Shown here one piece after another: positions 9,061 to 18,598 of a stretch of DNA of 64,000 nucleotides; the first letter of the stretch is position 1; each line of letters starts with the position of its first letter. Location: assembly GCA_002360635.1 (NCBI GenBank), contig DEQW01000003.1:208966-272965 (forward strand). Reading direction: 5' to 3'. Source of the DNA: Flavobacteriaceae bacterium UBA3356. GTDB lineage: Bacteria; Bacteroidota; Bacteroidia; Flavobacteriales; Flavobacteriaceae. Below the pieces are notes generated by a model, which was not told the origin of the DNA, searched no databases, and saw nothing but the letters and a program-made list of their open reading frames with translations. The position numbers and the translations under genes were made by a program.

Positions 9061-9174
9061 AAAGGGCATCACATTTTTGCTCAAACATGTCACACTATTT
9101 CATATTGGTTTTTTTGAAGAGCTGTGTTTTTTTTAAACATTTGGCTCAATAAATTAAAAACCATAGAATATATT

Positions 9175-11484
9175 ATGAAACAACTACTTATTTTTTTTAC
9201 ACTCATAGGTATGTTAGTAAGTGCCGAGATGTCCGCACAAACAGAAATTACTTATGAAGGCTCTGAGGAGTATGGACGCATGTATGACATTATATACCAT
9301 CCTACCATTGAAAACAGATTATATGCTGTTACACTTGGGAGCCACATTATGCAATCCAACGACAAAGGAGAAACTTGGGAAGTATTATATAGTTTCTCCG
9401 AAAATGGTGTGCATTTAAACAACCTAAAACTACTTCCCGATAATACATTGAGCTTTTCAGCACAATACTCTGCTACATTAACTAAAAATGCAGTGTATTT
9501 GTATGATATTGATCAAGATGAAATAATCAATCAATATACACCGCCTATTACTTCAGATTCAGATAAGGTATGGATCAACTCGTATGCTGTCCATGAAAAT
9601 GATCCAGATGTTGCATTAGTGCACCAAGCTTATAAAATAGGATTTTCCGGATACGCAAAAGTGTATTACACAGCAGATGGTGGGGATACTTGGGAAATGG
9701 TATATTACACTGAAAACAACAATGGTATTTTCCCTAATAATGTAGCCATTAGCCCTAACGATCCCGAAAAACTATTCATAGCCAGAGGGGCAAGTCCCAA
9801 TACCGAAGAAGGCGGCTTGTTGATTTCTGAAAACGCAGGAACAACTTGGGAAGAAAAAATACCAGGGAATAACTATAAAGTAATCACCTTTAAACCAGAT
9901 GATGCCGATACAATTTTAGTAGGGACATTTATTGGGGACGAAAATAACGGTCATGAAGAAAATTTATATCGTAGTACAGACGGTGGTGATACCTGGAATA
10001 TAATTCCTATTACTTGGGAAGAAGGTGTATTAGATAATATAACTGCTATTGCCTATAATCCTTTAGATATGGATAATATTATTCTTTTAGAAGAAAACGA
10101 AGTGGTAATAACTCATGATGATTGGGATACTTGGGAAAAAACAGTATATCCACTCGATAACCTCGAAGGCTATTATTATGGTATTAACTTATCCTTCAGC
10201 CCTTTTGAAAATGGCGAACTCTTTGTAAACGCAGACTACCACCCAATTAAATCTGATGACGGAGGAGAAACATTCAGTAGGGTATACAACCCATTCTACT
10301 TCACTATTATGGCGGCCTATCATTCTGGTACAGACGATCACTTGTATCATGGAGTGCAAAGAGGGCTGGTTCACGAAAACCTTTCTACAGGTACGGTAAA
10401 CGCTTATGATGTTCAGCCGTTAAATCTGGTATTTGGGTTTGATGCCCCAGTTTATTTTGTGGATAAGTTGACCACCGGCCGAGTATACAAATATAAAAGT
10501 ACGTTTACAGGCGCTTCATTAAACGTAAGTGACAATCATGGGGAAAGCTATACTTTTTTGTATAGTAATTTTAATGACCAGTTAATAAGTTTGACAACCG
10601 ATCCAACAAACCCGAATATAATCTGGGTTTCCTTTTTAAATCAAGGCGGAAGGATTATCGACTTTACAGACCCTAACAATCCAGAAGTAACTACCATCAA
10701 TTTACCGGAAGCGAATATACTAACAGATGTCTATATAGATGAAACCAATTCAGATACTGTCTATATAACTGTTGGTGCTCACGTATACCGTTCAGAAGAC
10801 GGTGGCGATACTTGGGAAGAAAAAAGTAACGGACTTAATATCAACCCATCCACCGATATTATTTTTGATATTGAAAAAAGCCCATTCCATAAAGGCGAAT
10901 TTAACCTTACGGCTAGTAATGGCATTTACACAACACGTGACAATGCAGAAAACTGGACCAAAGCCTATGATGGTAATAACATACGTAAAGTAGATTATTC
11001 AACAGTAAACGATCAGCATGCCGTAGCATCCATTCATTCAAATAATGGAATACAAAGTAAAATGGTTTATACAAAAGACAATGGTGAAACTTGGGAAGAT
11101 GTGCCTTTTGAAGAGTTTGCCCATGCTGGTTCTGCGAGTATGGCCTATAAGTTTCATGAAGAAAGCGTAGATGCTTACATAGCTACTTTTGATTTGGGCT
11201 TAATTAAGTACACAATAGACCTAACAGAATTAGGTACTCCAGCTTTGGAAGAAAGCAGCAACCCATTTGTTGTGTATCCAAATCCGGCAACCAATACAAT
11301 TAATATTAAAGAGAATGACGGTACAGTTACTTCAGTAGCTATCTATAATAATTTAGGGCAGCAAGTAATGAAGCCTTCATCTGAAAAGCAAATCAACATC
11401 ACCCAATTAGATAGTGGTGTATATTTTGTAAAAATTAAAAATGTTGAAGGCAATTACTTTGTAAAACGAGTACTCAAAAAATAA
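9175..11484 (+). CDS. T9SS-exported sortilin/BNR-type beta-propeller protein
   Basis: The frame opens 17 codons upstream with GTG, but the ATG at 9175 gives a standard signal peptide ending EMSAQ and 769 residues. At least seven Asp-box (S/T-x-D-x-G-x-T-W) motifs are spread along the chain, including SNDKGETWE, TADGGDTWE, STDGGDTWN and TKDNGETWE, marking sortilin/BNR beta-propeller blades. The last 80 residues are a type A T9SS sorting domain with VYPNPATN, IYNNLGQQV, LDSGVYFVKI and a final KRVLKK. The protein should be released or anchored on the cell surface. It follows the TPR/HTH regulator and is paralogous to the protein at 13911. No catalytic site is evident, so a binding role is likely. 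Confidence 0.88.
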   Translation: MKQLLIFFTLIGMLVSAEMSAQTEITYEGSEEYGRMYDIIYHPTIENRLYAVTLGSHIMQSNDKGETWEVLYSFSENGVHLNNLKLLPDNTLSFSAQYSATLTKNAVYLYDIDQDEIINQYTPPITSDSDKVWINSYAVHENDPDVALVHQAYKIGFSGYAKVYYTADGGDTWEMVYYTENNNGIFPNNVAISPNDPEKLFIARGASPNTEEGGLLISENAGTTWEEKIPGNNYKVITFKPDDADTILVGTFIGDENNGHEENLYRSTDGGDTWNIIPITWEEGVLDNITAIAYNPLDMDNIILLEENEVVITHDDWDTWEKTVYPLDNLEGYYYGINLSFSPFENGELFVNADYHPIKSDDGGETFSRVYNPFYFTIMAAYHSGTDDHLYHGVQRGLVHENLSTGTVNAYDVQPLNLVFGFDAPVYFVDKLTTGRVYKYKSTFTGASLNVSDNHGESYTFLYSNFNDQLISLTTDPTNPNIIWVSFLNQGGRIIDFTDPNNPEVTTINLPEANILTDVYIDETNSDTVYITVGAHVYRSEDGGDTWEEKSNGLNINPSTDIIFDIEKSPFHKGEFNLTASNGIYTTRDNAENWTKAYDGNNIRKVDYSTVNDQHAVASIHSNNGIQSKMVYTKDNGETWEDVPFEEFAHAGSASMAYKFHEESVDAYIATFDLGLIKYTIDLTELGTPALEESSNPFVVYPNPATNTINIKENDGTVTSVAIYNNLGQQVMKPSSEKQINITQLDSGVYFVKIKNVEGNYFVKRVLKK

Positions 11485-11521
11485 GGTAATTAGGTTTAGT
11501 TAATGGTTAGTACTCAAGAAG

Positions 11522-11549
11522 ACCCTCACACTGTACGTGAGGGTTTTTC
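11522..11549 (+). terminator. Intrinsic terminator after the first propeller gene
   Basis: ACCCTCAC (11522-11529) pairs with GTGAGGGT (11537-11544) and is followed by a T run, 38 bp after the stop codon at 11484. Confidence 0.85.
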
Positions 11550-11672
11550 TATTAATATCTTTTCAGAATAAGAAAAATTTCACGATTCTTTAATAGTATT
11601 TTATGACATGAAAATTGCTGATAACTAGGTGTGTGCGTAATTTTAAGTGGCCTAACAAAAAAATATACGACT

Positions 11673-12035
11673 ATGTTTACGATAATTAATGATCTTCCAG
11701 ATGATATATTAGGAATAGTAGTCTCTGGTAAAGTGACAAAAGAAGATTATGACCGTATAAATCCGGTATTAGAACAACACAAACAAAAGTATAATAAAAT
11801 TAAACTGTTTGTAGACTACCAAGAGTTTAAATGGCCTACCGTTAATGCCATGTGGGAAGACCTAAAAGTAGGGTTTAATTATTGGGGTGCTATAAAAGCG
11901 GTAGCTATTGTATCTAAAAAAGAATGGTTAGAAGATTCTGCCGATGTAATGGGTGCCATTATGCCGGGTATAAAAGGAGAAGGCTTTGAGCCTAATGAGC
12001 GGGATAAAGCTATTTCTTGGCTTCAAGAAGCGTAA
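11673..12035 (+). CDS. SpoIIAA-like / STAS-SEC14-type protein
   Basis: From the ATG at 11673 the product has 120 residues; the frame runs 14 codons further up but that part has no family character. The order is strand (FTIINDLPDDILGIVVSGKVT), helix, strand (IKLFVDYQEF), helix with WEDLKVGFNYW, strand (KAVAIVSKKEW) and a closing helix. This matches the small SpoIIAA-like or DUF3478 proteins that share the STAS/SEC14 fold. Members of the group are of unknown role, possibly lipid or protein binding. It sits alone between the two duplicated regulator/propeller units. Confidence 0.75.
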   Translation: MFTIINDLPDDILGIVVSGKVTKEDYDRINPVLEQHKQKYNKIKLFVDYQEFKWPTVNAMWEDLKVGFNYWGAIKAVAIVSKKEWLEDSADVMGAIMPGIKGEGFEPNERDKAISWLQEA

Positions 12036-12166
12036 TATACTAGCGATACTATCCGAAAAACATATAAAGCAGGGAAGTAAGTGCTTAAAGTGAGTGGGTT
12101 ATAGTTGAAGATGTAAAACCGCTAACTTTTAACTATTTTTAGCCTTTTAAAAAAGGTTAGATACAC

Positions 12167-13801
12167 ATGCTTATACCCGCACGTTTCCTCATAGTGCTTA
12201 TGTTTATAGTGTCTTCCATAGGTGGTCTTGCACAAATAGAAACTTCTACGCAAGCAGACGATCGTATTGAAGAAGGGATTGAATTAATGTTTGAAAAAAA
12301 ACATACTCAATCATTAGAGCTTTTGGTAGAAACTCAAGCAATGGCTCAAAAAAAACAATGGTATGAGCAGGCGTTTAGAGCCACACTTAATATAGGTTCA
12401 AACTATTACTTACTCTCAGATTATGGTGAAGCACTTCAGCATTATTTAGAAGCCTACGAAATAGCAATTGAACATTTGGGTTCACGTCAAGAAATGACCG
12501 TACTCAACAATATAGGAATTCTCTATTTTCAAGAAGAAGAACGCTCTCAAGCAAAAAAATACTTTTTTAAGGCTTACGAAAAAGCGAAACAAGTAAAGGA
12601 TGAGGTGAAAGTAGGGTACTATGCTGTAAACCTAGCATTGGTCTCTAACAAAATGAAGGAGGTAGATTCGGCTCAATATTATATAGATGAAGCATTACCT
12701 CTTTTAAAAGACACCCCCAATGTATTGCTACAGGGTAAAATGGCACAGGCTGAAATGTTCTTGCTCAAAGAACAATATACCAAAGCTGAAAAAATAGCCT
12801 TAAGCTTATTGCCCGAATTACAAGGAGTATCACAACTAGAGAATAGAGTATTTATTCTGCTGGTATTGGCTCAAATTAACGAAGCACGCAACCAGTTATC
12901 AAAAGCATTAGGCTATACATTAGAAGCTCGTCAAGTTCAAAAAGGCTTGGAAAACCAAACGGAGGTTTATGATTACCTATCCGAGTTATATGGCAAAACA
13001 GGTGATTTTGAGAAGGCAATCGCCTATAAAGATTCTGTAATCATCGCTGCCGATTCTTTAAATACAATAAGAAACCGAAAGTTGTTTGAAAATGAAAAAG
13101 TAAAATTTCAACTTCAAAACTACCAACACGAACTTTCTGAAAGCAAAGAAGTTTTAAAGCAAGAACGGCGTTTCTTCTATAGTATTATAGGTATTGCCGT
13201 GTTATGTATGGGCTTTATAATTTGGGTGTATAGAAGCAATTCGGTAAAACACAAACAACGTAAAAAGATTGTAGAGCTAGAACTGGCAAAAGAGAAAAGT
13301 GACCACTTAGTTATAGAGAAGCAGTTGCGTGAAAAAGAAGCGTTGGCATCATTAGAACAAGAACGACTCAAAAATGAGCTGGAAGTAAAGAACAGAAAGC
13401 TCACAGCAAAAGCATTGTACTTATCCAGTAAAAATGATTTAATAGAAGAAGTGGTTCAGTCATTATCTAAGCATACCGAAATTGCCGATAACCCTCAATT
13501 GAAAAAACAGATAAACGAACTAAAAAAACATTTAAAAAAAGACACCCAATGGGATAGCTTTTTTACCCACTTTGAAGAGATTAATCAAGGTTTTCTAGAT
13601 AGGTTACGAAGCAAACATCCAAAACTGACTCCGAGTGACATTCGTTTTATCACATATTTATACATGAATTTGAGTAATAAAGAAATCGCATCGCTCTTAA
13701 ACATCACCCCACAGTCTTGTAGAAAACGAAAAGAACGAATTTCCAAAAAAATAGACCTTCCACTTAACACCACGCTCCATGCTTATTTATCAAGGGTTTA
13801 G
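12167..13801 (+). CDS. Membrane-tethered TPR protein with C-terminal LuxR-like helix-turn-helix (paralogue)
   Basis: The 544-residue product has the same architecture as the gene at 7408: signal peptide 1-23, TPR helices from about 30 to 300, a transmembrane helix at 337-355, a charged coiled coil at 365-415 and a helix-turn-helix at 487-544. Long blocks are shared, such as MFEKKHTQSLELL, the region DYGEALQHYLEAY, and the final CRKRKERISKK. The two are clear duplicates, and each precedes a T9SS propeller gene. The start is the ATG that places the hydrophobic segment right at the N-terminus. Its target is probably the adjacent propeller gene 110 bp downstream, by inference. Confidence 0.85.
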   Translation: MLIPARFLIVLMFIVSSIGGLAQIETSTQADDRIEEGIELMFEKKHTQSLELLVETQAMAQKKQWYEQAFRATLNIGSNYYLLSDYGEALQHYLEAYEIAIEHLGSRQEMTVLNNIGILYFQEEERSQAKKYFFKAYEKAKQVKDEVKVGYYAVNLALVSNKMKEVDSAQYYIDEALPLLKDTPNVLLQGKMAQAEMFLLKEQYTKAEKIALSLLPELQGVSQLENRVFILLVLAQINEARNQLSKALGYTLEARQVQKGLENQTEVYDYLSELYGKTGDFEKAIAYKDSVIIAADSLNTIRNRKLFENEKVKFQLQNYQHELSESKEVLKQERRFFYSIIGIAVLCMGFIIWVYRSNSVKHKQRKKIVELELAKEKSDHLVIEKQLREKEALASLEQERLKNELEVKNRKLTAKALYLSSKNDLIEEVVQSLSKHTEIADNPQLKKQINELKKHLKKDTQWDSFFTHFEEINQGFLDRLRSKHPKLTPSDIRFITYLYMNLSNKEIASLLNITPQSCRKRKERISKKIDLPLNTTLHAYLSRV

Positions 13802-13910
13802 GCTGCATGTCACGCTAATAAAGTGATTGTGTCACGAAATGTCACGGTCTAATTAGGCTGCAAACCGCCTCTTGTATCTATATTTATCACATAATCTCAA
13901 AATAGATATA
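13802..13910 (+). promoter_or_regulatory. Intergenic region with three TGTCAC copies and a TAGGCTGCA direct repeat
   Basis: TGTCACG occurs at 13808, 13830 and 13840, and TAGGCTGCA is repeated about 56 bp apart near both ends of this cluster. The matching spacer before the paralogous propeller gene has one TGTCAC at 9088. This could be the operator of the upstream HTH regulator. Confidence 0.35.
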
Positions 13911-16244
13911 ATGAAAAAACGAACTACCCTATTACTACTTTTCTTTTACATCTTAATAATTCAAAACAGTATTGCCCAAGTTGAATTGGAAGGAGCAAAA
14001 GATTACGGACAACTATTCGATGTAACCTATAGTGAAACACAAGAAGATGTTATTTATGCTCGTACTGTTGCAAACCATATTGTTACTTCTCCAGATGGTG
14101 GCGAGTCATGGGATATTTTATATGCCGAGCCTATAGATGAATATGCAAGAATTAAAGACCTTAGGCTTATAAATGATGGAACGACCTTAAGTTTTAATAT
14201 TTCAGCAGAAGGAACCGAGTACAATGCTATTGCCTTGTTTGATCTTGCAACCGAAACAATTACAAGAACGTATTCCCCTCCTAATTCTTTTGAGACAGAC
14301 ATCTTGATAGAATCGTATGATATCTTAGAGTCTAATAATGACATTGCACTTATACATACCACATATTCTTTAGGGGGTGCATATACTCATGAGGTATTTT
14401 ATACAAGTAATGGTGGCGGAGATTGGTTTCCGGTATATTACAGCCCGTCAACTGATAATGTAGCTATTAACAATGTAGCCATTTCACCAGCAAATGGGGA
14501 AAAGCTTTTCTTAATGCGAGGGGGATCTACCTCAAGAGTGATAGGAGGATTATTTGTGTCTACTGATGCCGGACAAACTTGGGAGCATAAAATACCAGGA
14601 AATATGTACGATCCTATTGCATTTAACCCAGACGATTCAGATGATATTTTATTAGGTACAGGATATGGGTACGATACTCATGTAGAAAACCTATACCGCT
14701 CAAACGATGGAGGTGAAACTTGGAATATCGTTCCTATTACTTGGACGACCATGTCGCAAGACAATATTAACGACATCACATTTAATAGTGCAAATACAAA
14801 TGAAATTATGGTGCTTGAAGAAAATGAAATTGTCGTTTCTTCAGATAACGGTGTTACTTGGCAAAACTATGTGTATACAGAGATAGATCCAGAAGATTAC
14901 TACTATGGCTTGACAGCTTCATACAATCCATTTGTTTCCCGTGAAGTACTCATTAGTGCAAATTACTATCCATTTTTATCTGAAGATGGAGGGGCTACGC
15001 TAACCAAATTGGAAAATCCTTTCATTAACTCCTCAGGGACAGTAGCCTCTTTTACTTCAGAAAATGAAAACCACGTGTATTACGGTTTGCGTTCAGGATA
15101 CATTCATAAGAACCTTGAAACCGATACCGAGCAAGAATATGGTTTACAGCCGCTAGATCAAAACTTTGGCTCTCCATTAAAAGTATTTGCAGACCCAGTA
15201 GTTCCTGGTCGTGTATTTACAAATAATAGAGTAGTTAATACTTCATATTTAAATGTAAGTGCAGAGCACGGAGCCGATACAAAATTAATCACTAGTTCAA
15301 TGTTCTTTTTAATTCTAGAAGATGTGTCTACTTCAGTAACAAATCCAAATATTAGCTGGTTATCTACAGGAATTGAAGCACACAAAGTAGATCTTACTGA
15401 TATGGAAAATATAGTGGATACTAATGTTCCAGTACCTCAAACAGGAGAAGTGGTAACAGCTGTACAAGTAGATCGTGAAGACGAAACCACTATTTATATA
15501 ACTCAAGATGTAAGTTTTTACAAGTCGACTAATGATGGTGCCATATGGGAACTTGCCGTAGCAGGATTAGAAGACTTAGTGTCTAGAGATGATTTAATCT
15601 TAGATATTGAGCAAAACCCTTTAAATGCTAATCAATTAATGTTAGCTACAACAAATGGTATTTACTTATCTGAAGATAAAGGGGATTCTTGGAACCTTAT
15701 TTCTTCAGAATTTACAAATGATGTGGCTTTTTCTACTGTAACCGAAGACGCTATTGTTGCAGTAACTCATTATTCCGACGGCTTCAACGTTCCGCTACCG
15801 GAAGCAAAAGCAAAAATCCTCTTCAGTAAAGATATGGGCGAAACCTGGGAAGAAATAACCCCAGAAACGCTTAACTACCCTGTTACTGAAACGTCTGCTT
15901 TCACATTTGCTGAAAATGAGGCAGATGTTTACTTAGGAGTACAAGATATGGGGTTAATACGATACAATATAGACCTTACTACCTTATCAGTAACTTCTGA
16001 AATAATAGAAAACAAAGCAGTTGTAGTATATCCTAACCCTGCTACAGATTCATTTTCAGTGGAAAGCTATGATAGTGTAGAAGAAGTAGCAGTATATAAT
16101 ATGGCGGGTCAAAGAGTTCAAAAGACCTCAAATGTTAATCAACCGGTTAATATAAGTGCATTGGCTAATGGAGTTTATGTAGTTAAAGTGAAAACTTCAG
16201 AGGGGACGTACTCTAAACGAATTATTAAGAATAATAAAGGGTAA
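13911..16244 (+). CDS. T9SS-exported sortilin/BNR-type beta-propeller protein (paralogue)
   Basis: The ATG at 13911 opens a 777-residue protein with a signal peptide ending NSIAQ; 13 extra upstream codons are ignored for that reason. Asp-box motifs recur along the chain: SPDGGESWD, STDAGQTWE, SNDGGETWN, SSDNGVTWQ, SEDKGDSWN and SKDMGETWE. The C-terminus is a type A T9SS sorting domain with VYPNPATDS, VYNMAGQRV, LANGVYVVKV and a basic end. It aligns along its whole length with the protein at 9175, including the N-terminal EGAKDYGQLFDV versus EGSEEYGRMYDI. It is followed after 31 bp by another T9SS propeller, with no terminator between them, so the two are probably cotranscribed. Confidence 0.88.
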   Translation: MKKRTTLLLLFFYILIIQNSIAQVELEGAKDYGQLFDVTYSETQEDVIYARTVANHIVTSPDGGESWDILYAEPIDEYARIKDLRLINDGTTLSFNISAEGTEYNAIALFDLATETITRTYSPPNSFETDILIESYDILESNNDIALIHTTYSLGGAYTHEVFYTSNGGGDWFPVYYSPSTDNVAINNVAISPANGEKLFLMRGGSTSRVIGGLFVSTDAGQTWEHKIPGNMYDPIAFNPDDSDDILLGTGYGYDTHVENLYRSNDGGETWNIVPITWTTMSQDNINDITFNSANTNEIMVLEENEIVVSSDNGVTWQNYVYTEIDPEDYYYGLTASYNPFVSREVLISANYYPFLSEDGGATLTKLENPFINSSGTVASFTSENENHVYYGLRSGYIHKNLETDTEQEYGLQPLDQNFGSPLKVFADPVVPGRVFTNNRVVNTSYLNVSAEHGADTKLITSSMFFLILEDVSTSVTNPNISWLSTGIEAHKVDLTDMENIVDTNVPVPQTGEVVTAVQVDREDETTIYITQDVSFYKSTNDGAIWELAVAGLEDLVSRDDLILDIEQNPLNANQLMLATTNGIYLSEDKGDSWNLISSEFTNDVAFSTVTEDAIVAVTHYSDGFNVPLPEAKAKILFSKDMGETWEEITPETLNYPVTETSAFTFAENEADVYLGVQDMGLIRYNIDLTTLSVTSEIIENKAVVVYPNPATDSFSVESYDSVEEVAVYNMAGQRVQKTSNVNQPVNISALANGVYVVKVKTSEGTYSKRIIKNNKG

Positions 16245-16275
16245 ATATTTCAACTAATTAAATACTCATACTATT

Positions 16276-17781
16276 ATGAAAACGAATGTAATAAACATAT
16301 CCATTTTGGGAGCAGTGTGCCTTCTAGGATCACTAACTGCAAGCGCACAATTTACTCAAACTGCTAAAGTAGTAAGCCAAGACCGAGAGGGTCGTGCAGA
16401 ATATGGTACTTCAGTAGATATTAAAGATAATTTTGCTATTGTAGGTGCTTCTCGTGAAAATATAGCGGCTGGAGCGGCATATATTTATAAAAAGGATAGC
16501 GAAGGTACTTGGAGCGATGCTCAAAAGTTAACTGCTTTCGATGCTTTTGAAATGGCTGAATTTGGCGGAGCTTCAAAATTCGGGGAAGACTACTTAGTAG
16601 TTGCTTCCGGTAGAGGAGATGTAGACGGTGTTGTAAGAGCTGGTGCATTGTATGTCTATAACTTTAATGCAGGTGATGACACTTGGGATTTTGATGTTAA
16701 ACTACATGCTTCAGACCACAGTGGCGATGCTAAATTAGGAATGAACCCTACATCGTTAGATGTAGAGGGTAATATTATTCTAGGAGGTGCGCCAGGAGAT
16801 TTAGGTTGGACAGGTGCCGCTTATATTTTTGAGAAAGACGCAGGTGTTTGGACCGAAAAACAAAAATTAACAAGTCCTAGCCCAATAGGAGGTGAAGCTT
16901 ACGGAATAGGTGTTTCTATTTCTGGCGAAACAATGGCTATAGGAGCCAATGAAACCGACAATCGCAAGGGCTCTGTGTATTTATATGAGAAAAACACCTC
17001 AGGTGTTTGGGAATACACACAGCAAGTAATGGCATCAGATGCGACAAGCGAGTCTTTCTTCGGAAGCTCGGTAAGTCTGCACGGTGATCAGTTAATTGTT
17101 GGTGCATATGGAACAGCTGGTGAAGCAGGGGCAGCCTACATATTTGAAAAAGATAGTTCTGGGGAGTGGCAAGAAATACAGAAGTTAACAGGCGCACCTG
17201 CTACTGAAAGTGCACAATTTGGATGGAGCACAGAAATTAAAGAAGAACATGCAGTCGTTAGTGCGCCACACGCATATGGATTTGATCCCGGAGAGATTTA
17301 TTTCTACAAAAAGGACAGCGAAGGGGCTTGGATTGAAGAAGAAGTTATTCAGGGTGATGACACAGCGGGAGAAGATTTCTATGGCTGGAGTGTCGCTCTA
17401 TATGGTGATCAAATAATTACAGGAGCACCGTGGGAAGATCACGACGCCTCAGGAGGTGATGAAATAGACCGTGCAGGTTCAGCCTACATTTTTAGAAATG
17501 AATTATTATTGAATAATGCTTCTAATGAAGCTCAATTAAAGAACAACATAAGCGTCTATCCAATCCCTGCTGTAGATGAAATAACTATTGAAGCTAAGAA
17601 AGTTTCCATAAGTAATGTCGTTTTATTCAATCAATTAGGAATGAGAGTAAAACAACAGCCCGTCTTGGCTCAAAAAGAAACTACCCTTACAGTTTCAGCT
17701 ATAGCTGAAGGAATTTATTTCCTTAAAATAATCGATACTGAAGGTAAAGTTACAACTAAGAAAATAGTGAAGATTGAGTAA
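16276..17781 (+). CDS. T9SS-exported FG-GAP repeat beta-propeller protein
   Basis: The 501-residue product has a signal peptide (cleavage near SAQ, residue 25). It contains about seven FG-GAP repeats of the form YGxSVxIxGDxxxxGA followed by GAAYIFEKD, as in EYGTSVDIKDNFAIVGA, FFGSSVSLHGDQLIVGA and FYGWSVALYGDQIITGA. The repeats should fold into an integrin-alpha-like seven-bladed propeller with calcium-binding loops. Residues from about 420 form a T9SS sorting domain (VYPIPAVDE, LFNQLGMRV, IAEGIYFLKI, KKIVKIE), with the usual YPNP changed to YPIP. It lies 31 bp after the Asp-box propeller gene and before a strong terminator. It is probably a surface adhesin or binding protein. Confidence 0.85.
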   Translation: MKTNVINISILGAVCLLGSLTASAQFTQTAKVVSQDREGRAEYGTSVDIKDNFAIVGASRENIAAGAAYIYKKDSEGTWSDAQKLTAFDAFEMAEFGGASKFGEDYLVVASGRGDVDGVVRAGALYVYNFNAGDDTWDFDVKLHASDHSGDAKLGMNPTSLDVEGNIILGGAPGDLGWTGAAYIFEKDAGVWTEKQKLTSPSPIGGEAYGIGVSISGETMAIGANETDNRKGSVYLYEKNTSGVWEYTQQVMASDATSESFFGSSVSLHGDQLIVGAYGTAGEAGAAYIFEKDSSGEWQEIQKLTGAPATESAQFGWSTEIKEEHAVVSAPHAYGFDPGEIYFYKKDSEGAWIEEEVIQGDDTAGEDFYGWSVALYGDQIITGAPWEDHDASGGDEIDRAGSAYIFRNELLLNNASNEAQLKNNISVYPIPAVDEITIEAKKVSISNVVLFNQLGMRVKQQPVLAQKETTLTVSAIAEGIYFLKIIDTEGKVTTKKIVKIE

Positions 17782-17814
17782 TTTTTTTAATTAATTTAAT
17801 GGTTAATATGTTGA

Positions 17815-17845
17815 AAGGCTGCTCATAAAGAGCGGCCTTTTGTTT
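17815..17845 (+). terminator. Intrinsic terminator after the FG-GAP gene
   Basis: AAGGCTGCTC (17815-17824) pairs with GAGCGGCCTT (17830-17839) with one G-U pair and a five-base loop, followed by TTGTTTT. Confidence 0.85.
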
Positions 17846-17977
17846 TAGAAGGTTTCAAAAACCATCTTGAAATTTTAAGGTATATTAATTGAAAATAAAA
17901 TAATTACTGCTTTAGTATAAAGTGTTCAACTCTGGATTTAGAATAGTCAACTTTTAATAAATAATTAAAGAATTTTT

Positions 17978-18010
17978 TTTGTAAAAACCACCTTATTTAT
18001 ATTATTTTTG
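17978..18010 (+). promoter_or_regulatory. Bacteroidota-type promoter (TTTG-N21-TATTTTTG)
   Basis: A -33 element TTTG (17978-17981) and a -7 element TATTTTTG (18003-18010) are separated by 21 bp, within the range known for the Bacteroidota sigma factor. Transcription would start roughly 35 bases before the TTG start at 18052. Confidence 0.6.
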
Positions 18011-18051
18011 GGTGATTTTATTATTAATATAACAATAAGGAGCTCCATAAT

Positions 18052-18507
18052 TTGAAAAAAGAAGTACTATTCTTAATAATACAGTTTATACTCTTTTCTT
18101 TATATTTTATTGATATTCACGTAGTATCCTATTCGTTTCCTTCGTGGATAAACTATATTTTACTTTCTTTAGTAGGATGTGGTTTTATTATTATATTCTT
18201 GGGCATACTAAACCTCAATGATGATTTAAGTGGAATACATCATAAAAAGGACAAACCTATGGTCTTTAATGGCATATATCGGTATGTGCGTCATCCCATT
18301 TATGCAGGAATCCTTATAAGTATGCTTGCATATGCTCTTTTTGTGGGTTCCGTCTTTAAATTTATTCTAACATTGGTTATGGGCGTGGTTTTTTATTATA
18401 AATCTAGTAACGAAGAAAATTGGATGCTCAAAAAATATGAACAGTATAGAATTTATAAGGAACAAACTGGTCGTTTTCTTCCTAAATATAGAAATAAGGA
18501 TTACTAA
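18052..18507 (+). CDS. Isoprenylcysteine carboxyl methyltransferase (ICMT)-like membrane protein
   Basis: A 151-residue integral membrane protein with about four transmembrane segments. The C-terminal half carries the family's cofactor-binding pattern: YRYVRHPIYAG, and later EENWMLKKYEQYRIYKEQTGRFLP. This places it among ICMT/PEMT-type SAM-dependent methyltransferases, whose bacterial members methylate mostly unknown lipids or proteins. The start is TTG, supported by an AAGGAG Shine-Dalgarno sequence at 18037-18042 nine bases upstream and by a well-placed promoter. Both are notable because most genes here lack a clear Shine-Dalgarno. It is a single gene before trxB, with 91 bp between them. 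Confidence 0.82.
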   Translation: MKKEVLFLIIQFILFSLYFIDIHVVSYSFPSWINYILLSLVGCGFIIIFLGILNLNDDLSGIHHKKDKPMVFNGIYRYVRHPIYAGILISMLAYALFVGSVFKFILTLVMGVVFYYKSSNEENWMLKKYEQYRIYKEQTGRFLPKYRNKDY

Positions 18508-18598
18508 TAAACTAATAACCTTTCTTAATAACTTTCCTTGTAAGGTTCTACCTAAAGTTACTACTTTTACATTCTGAAAAACATTGAAATAAACTATT

